NCBI GenBank assembly: GCA_012295275.1
Contig: CM022668.1
Location: 16,149,891-16,160,890 of the forward strand
Direction: 5' to 3'
From: Chrysomallon squamiferum
Taxonomy: Eukaryota > Mollusca > Gastropoda > Neomphalida > Peltospiridae
Length of the DNA: 11,000 nucleotides
The position numbers and the translations under genes are program-made. Under the pieces are notes generated by a model, which saw only the letters and a list, made by a program, of their open reading frames with translations, did no database searches and was not told the DNA's origin. How positions within the stretch are numbered: position 1 is the stretch's first letter; each line of letters begins with the position of its first letter. This document shows positions 7,226 to 11,000 of the stretch, piece after piece.

Positions 7226-7770
7226 AATCAATGTAGTAAAAACTATGCTGCCTAGTTTTTTATCAATGTCGTACAAACTATGTAGCTTAGTTCAATATTA
7301 ATTAAAAACTCTTCTGTCTAGATTTGTATTTATGAAGTTAAAAACTATGCAGCTTAGTTTTATATTGATTAGTAAACTCTATTCAGACTAGTTTTTAATT
7401 ATGAAGTTAAAAGCTATGCAGTCAGTTCTATATTAATGAAGTAAAAACTATGCAGTCAGTTCTATTTTAGACTAGTTTTATAATTATGAGTCAGTTAAAA
7501 TTAATGCAGTAAAAACTATGCAGTCACTTCTATATTAATGAAGTAAAAACTATGCAGTCAGTTCTATATTAATGAAGTAAAAACTATGCAGCCTAATTGT
7601 GTAGTTGTGAAGTAAAAACTATGGACTCTAGTTTTGTATTTAAGAAAAAACTATGCAGTTGAGTTTTATTTTGAACAAGAAAAGATGATATAGAATAACT
7701 AGAAAAAAACCAACTAGTTTTGTACTGATTAAATTCAAACTATGCAGACTGATGTACTAAAAATTACTTA
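7226..7770 (+). repeat. Degenerate minisatellite with 34-bp period
   Basis: The core AAAAACTATGCAGTCAGTTC recurs with variants across the block. The CTATGCAG landmark sits at 7414, 7448, 7516, 7550 and 7584, spacings of 34, 68, 34 and 34. The outer copies are increasingly diverged (TATGCAGCTTAG, TATGCTGCCTAG). The best-preserved units are at about 7400-7620, about 16 units in all. Confidence 0.85.
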
Positions 7771-9077
7771 CCATAGTTTTCATCAATTAAGCAAAAACAA
7801 AACACAATGACATTCAGAATAATTTATTAACACAATAGTGTATTGAATTCTTAAACAAATAAAAATCATTTTAAATATGTATAAATGTACATATATTTAA
7901 ATAGGAAAATAGGAATGTTTAGTTTTTTTTATCATTTTTTTTTTTTATATAAATTAAAACTTGCTAAGTTTATATATTTAAAGTAAAAGAATAAAATTTA
8001 TATGCTTCAATAAATGTTTGGCTAAAGTGGTATTTACAGTAAAAATGTACAAAGCTGTATAACATTAAAGTCTTTAAAAATAATAATTGTCATGTACAAG
8101 TTCCTATTGTTCTATTTTTAGTAACTTATTTTGATTGGCTTATTTACAACCTCCATTTTTTTTTTAATCAGAAATTCTTAATACTGTATAGTTAAAAGTA
8201 AAAAAAAAAAAAATTAAGGAGGAAAATAATAGCACTGAAAAGATGATAAATTTTAGTATGTTTCTAGTTGTTGTTTTTTGTTTTATTTATTTATTTTTTG
8301 TTATATTTTCAAGTACATCTTCAGTAAATCGGTTTAATAGAACAGTAAGAAATGAAAGCTGTGTGTTGTAAACTCCAAAATAATTTAACTATACATCAAA
8401 TGAAATCTATGTGGAATGCTGAAAAATTTATTATTATTAAATTTTTTAAATCTAATTTTCATAACAGATTTTTTAGGCTTACACAATCCAAAGAACTTCA
8501 CATCCACATATTATTATTATTCTAAACATAATATAAAATTTTGTTGAATTAAATAAACATATAAAAATTAACAGAATATAATGTAAACTTTATCCAAACT
8601 AGTGGATAAATCTTTAATAGTTTTAAAACCATTCAGCATAACATTTTTATTTATTTGTCAATTTGTGTATTATAATTTTCTTAATTTCTTTTTGTTTAAA
8701 TTCAAGTTATTTTTTTAATAACTTCATATACTACAGAATATAAAATATAACAAAAACAACTGGGTAAAAAATGAAAGTAATATTCGTATTAGTGGTTGTA
8801 ATATTTTTGCAATTAAAAATAAATAAATATTAAATAAATTATTCTTAACAATACTGCCAGGTAATATTTTTAACAATGTACGAGTAAGATAAATGTTTTT
8901 AAATATGTTACGGACATCAAAGAATATAAATATAATACAATCTTCAGTACTTCATACAGTTTAATTGTTTAAAATATCACAAAACTGTTTGTCTGACAAA
9001 AATAAATTATATCCTGCACAGCAAACTAAATAAAAATGTACAATATTTTCATGAGATAAAAATGTCTTGAGACCAGT
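7771..9077. other. AT-rich DNA, probable 3' UTR and flank of the kinesin gene
   Basis: No coding signal on either strand. Several TTTATT motifs (AATAAA on the - strand), for example at 8646-8655 and near 8285, could serve as polyadenylation signals for the kinesin gene, but AT content makes each unreliable. Confidence 0.6.
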
Positions 9078-9082
9078 TTAAT
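9077..9082 (-). terminator. Possible ATTAAA polyadenylation signal overlapping the kinesin stop codon
   Basis: On the - strand the last codons read TATTAAAC, so the variant signal ATTAAA spans the TAA stop. Alternative hexamers further along the - strand at 8960-8965 (ATTAAA) and 8646-8655 (AATAAATAAA) are at least as likely. Confidence 0.2.
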
Positions 9083-9191
9083 ACTGCACTTGTAGTATAG
9101 ATGGTGGACGGTTGCGCATCTGCACTGTTGGCATGCCTGGTTTGCGTTTAAATGCTGGTTGCGGTTGACTCATGGCTGACTCGTAGGTTTT
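9078..9191 (-). CDS. KIF6/9 final exon: basic C-terminal tail and stop
   Basis: The exon encodes KTYESAMSQPQPAFKRKPGM then PTVQMRNRPPSILQVQY and TAA. It is in phase 0 with the previous exon. The tail is basic and proline-rich. The region is GC-richer than its flanks, which supports coding. ATTAAA overlaps the stop codon. Confidence 0.87.
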   Translation of the reverse strand, partial: KTYESAMSQPQPAFKRKPGMPTVQMRNRPPSILQVQY

Positions 9192-11000
9192 CTGAAACAA
9201 CCAGTAATACCTGCGTGACTCTACTGATTTCAAAATAACATTGCGTTTATGAAATAATTGGTTACATTGGCTACTAGTTACCGTTTATGAATTTAGTACA
9301 ATTTTCTTCTTTTTTTTTTTTTTACATTAAAAAAATTAATATATAACTGATTGATCCTGTTGAAAAACATAAGTTTGTAAATCTTAAATTACTTGAACAA
9401 AAGGCAAATTTAAATTAATAGTTAATGAATGATTTTTTTAAATTTAAATTTAAATTGAAATAATTGAAAGTAAATTGGTCACAACTTTGTGTTTGTTTAT
9501 TTAGTTTGTTCTTACAGAAAACTGGAGAGAAATGTAATGTTTGTGTAATTTTGGTTATGATAGAAAACAGATCAGAATTTCATGCTGTATTTTTGACTGT
9601 GTAGTTTTGTTTATTTTCTCGCAGTTACCCGTCTGTGTGTTCTCATCTGAGCATTGTAGAAGGCTGCAGAGTCAGGGTTGTTCATTAACAAGTCCATCTG
9701 TAGATGATCAAACTTCTCCTGCTCGTCCTGGGGCTGCAAATAAACCAACACTGACTCAACACAACACACCTCCGTATCGCACAGGGTAAATACACAAAAT
9801 AATATTTATGAATAACGAAGTCTTTTCATATCCTAAGCTACAATATTTTCTCATATTCAGACTTTTAAGAAATTATTTTTACACAGTATTTTACACATTT
9901 GGTATTAAACTGCAGTACAGAAAAGACATTCTAAATTAATTTTAAAAAAAGAAAGAAAAGAAGTTTGACAGTAACACTGAACTAAAACAACAGGTAAGAA
10001 ACGTTGAGACATGTTAAAATAACAAACGTACGATGTTGTTGGGGTTAAATGGAATAATGCTTCCTAGAATCTGTCCATATCCTGCTCTCTGACTGCTCTG
10101 CGGTTCATCTGTCTGTCCAACGAAACTCTCTGTGTACCAGTGATCAAACTCTGCAATACACAACAATACACAGAGTATTACATACTGTACTTATAAAATA
10201 AAATAAGAAAATAATAATGTACCAGTGATCAAACTCTGCAATACACAACAATACACAGAGTATTACTTACTGTACTTATAAAATAAAATAAGAAAATAAC
10301 AATGTACCAGTGATCAAACTCTGCAATACACAACAATATACAGAGTATTACTTACTGTACTTATAAAATAAAATAAGAAAATAATAATGTACCAGTGATC
10401 AAACTCTGCAATACACAACAATACACAGAGTATTACTACTGTACTTATAAAATAAAATAAAAAATAACAATGTACCAGTGATCAAACTCTGCAATACACA
10501 ACAATACACAGAGTATTACTTACTGTACTTATAAAATAAAATAAGAAAATAATAATGTACCAGTGATCAAACTCTGCAATACACAAGATCATTATTTATC
10601 ACACAAATAAAAACATGAGAAAATGATTAAGACTACTTTATAACCGTGTAATATTTAAGAGAATAATTCTGCGATGTCTGAGATTGAAGAATATCTGTGC
10701 CTATAAGTAACCAAAGAGTAGATAATTTGTGATATCTATAGAGTCAGGGGAACCTAGAATGGTGGAATGTTTGTGTTTTTCTATTCCAGATGGTGGAATA
10801 GAGAAAAAGAAGTAAACAAAATGAAAGTACCTTGAATTAATTTCTGTCGACACTGGTCTACAAGTTTCTGGCAGTACTGCACTTCAGCTTTCAGGTTTCT
10901 CAGCTCATCGTAACTGTTTCGATACTGCTGTTTTAGATTCTTCAGATTCTGAATCTCAGTGAACTCAGCCTCTGTGATAATGGTGTCACCATCTTCATTG
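9078..11000 (-). CDS. Kinesin of the KIF6/KIF9 group, C-terminal part, 4 exons (5' end outside window)
   Basis: Joining - strand exons 11000-10831, 10150-10032, 9733-9629 and 9191-9078 gives one open frame of 168 residues ending in TAA. Residues 1-57 are a charged helical/coiled-coil stretch (KNLKQQYRNSYDELRNLKAE, then VQYCQKLVDQCRQKL). Next come EFDHWYTESF, PQDEQEKFDHLQ, PDSAAFYNAQ and a basic, proline-rich tail ending in QVQY. The order YCQ-LVDQCR-L-EFD-WY-ESF, then DDQ-KF, then PDS-FYNA is the C-terminal signature that I recall for KIF6 and KIF9. Known role: plus-end-directed motors of motile cilia, KIF9 at the central apparatus and KIF6 in ependymal cilia. I cannot decide between the two paralogues by eye. 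The motor domain lies outside the window. Confidence 0.85.
9192..9628 (-). other. KIF6/9 last intron (437 nt)
   Basis: Donor GTAACT, acceptor TGGTTGTTTCAG on the - strand. AT-rich, with an A-rich run on the - strand at about 9307-9323 and AAATTT repeats near 9440-9460. Confidence 0.85.
9629..9733 (-). CDS. KIF6/9 exon y
   Basis: Phase 0 at both ends (35 codons). It encodes PQDEQEKFDHLQMDLLMNNP then DSAAFYNAQMRTHRR, with donor GTAACT. DEQ-x-KF and PDS-x-x-FYNA match the KIF6/9 C-terminal pattern. A + strand frame over 9541-9789 is an antisense shadow. Confidence 0.88.
9734..10031 (-). other. KIF6/9 intron (298 nt)
   Basis: Donor GTACGT, acceptor TTTATTTGCAG on the - strand. AT-rich, nothing else seen. 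Confidence 0.85.
10032..10150 (-). CDS. KIF6/9 exon x
   Basis: The exon starts AG to complete a split Glu codon, then reads FDHWYTESFVGQTDEPQSSQ and on to ILGSIPFNPNNI, ending phase 0 before donor GTACGT. EFD-x-WY-x-ESF follows LVDQCR directly, as in KIF6/9. The acceptor-proximal 17 nt are shared with the minisatellite. The copy nearest the coding sequence (boundary 10150|10151) is the one that gives the continuous frame. Confidence 0.88.
10134..10586 (-). repeat. 85-bp minisatellite that spans and copies a KIF6/9 exon-intron junction
   Basis: GTACCAGTGATCAAACTCTG (+ strand) starts units at 10134, 10219, 10304, 10389, 10472 and 10557, giving periods of 85, 85, 85, 83 and 85. The units are nearly identical. 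The first 17 nt of the first unit (10134-10150) are coding, the beginning of the exon at 10032-10150. The following CTGCAATACA is its acceptor, TGTATTGCAG on the coding strand. All later units repeat both parts inside the intron. The last unit is truncated after about 30 nt. Confidence 0.97.
10151..10830 (-). other. KIF6/9 intron (680 nt) containing the 85-bp minisatellite
   Basis: Donor GTACTT (reading down from 10830), acceptor TGTATTGCAG ending at 10151. The half next to the acceptor is occupied by the tandem array. The rest, 10587-10830, is unique AT-rich sequence, with GATGGTGGAATAGA-like and AATGGTGGAAT direct repeats at about 10758 and 10789. Confidence 0.85.
10831..11000 (-). CDS. KIF6/9 exon w: coiled-coil segment (continues beyond window)
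   Basis: The - strand frame reads NEDGDTIITEAEFTEIQNLK and on to CRQKLIQ, then a single G before donor GTACTT. The TI-I-EAEF opening followed by a Lys/Glu-rich helix matches the KIF6/9 C-terminal domain. Its acceptor lies beyond 11000. Heptad-like spacing of Leu/Ile/Val suggests a coiled coil. Confidence 0.88.

Noticed and set aside
10134-10586. CRISPR-like regular repeats (also 7226-7770)
   Set aside because: Units are contiguous tandem copies without unique spacers, and the genome is eukaryotic. These are minisatellites.
1-11000. tRNA, rRNA or other structured RNA genes
   Set aside because: I saw no tRNA box B (GGTTCGAATCC-like), no rRNA core sequence, and no snRNA signature on either strand by eye. 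A covariance-model scan would be needed to exclude small RNAs.

Overview
This window looks like nuclear DNA from an invertebrate animal. It is very AT-rich, with short exons of 54-170 nt separated by AT-rich introns, abundant microsatellites and a degraded hAT-type DNA transposon remnant. Composition and repeat style would fit a lophotrochozoan such as a mollusc, but that is an inference and no species can be named. Nothing here looks bacterial, viral or organellar.

Two protein-coding genes converge tail to tail. On the + strand (232-4745), eight exons encode the C-terminal 231 residues of an ADAM17 (TACE) orthologue: end of the disintegrin region, membrane-proximal cysteine domain with its CxxC motif, the CANDIS juxtamembrane helix, one transmembrane helix and a short (57-residue) cytoplasmic tail. 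The gene's 5' part lies left of the window. On the - strand (11000-9078), four exons encode the C-terminal 168 residues of a kinesin of the KIF6/KIF9 group; its motor and 5' exons lie right of the window. I see no functional link between the genes beyond adjacency.

The most notable signal is the first complete ADAM17 intron (334-746). It fits a U12-type (minor spliceosome) AT-AC intron: ATATCCTTAA at the 5' end, a TTCCTTAAC branch site, and AC at the 3' end. Only this splice choice keeps a conserved disintegrin-region cysteine. The second is an 85-bp minisatellite (10134-10586) at a KIF6/9 exon border. Every unit carries a copy of the acceptor site plus the first 17 nt of the exon, so the gene holds six near-identical 3' splice sites in a row.

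The spacer (4746-9077) holds no credible gene. It begins with a GATAT-rich minisatellite that already includes the ADAM17 stop codon and is interrupted by a 396-bp non-autonomous hAT-like element (4946-5341) with a long (TC)n run inside. Then come AT-rich DNA with simple repeats, a 34-bp-period degenerate minisatellite (about 7226-7770), and the presumed 3' UTR/downstream region of the kinesin gene.
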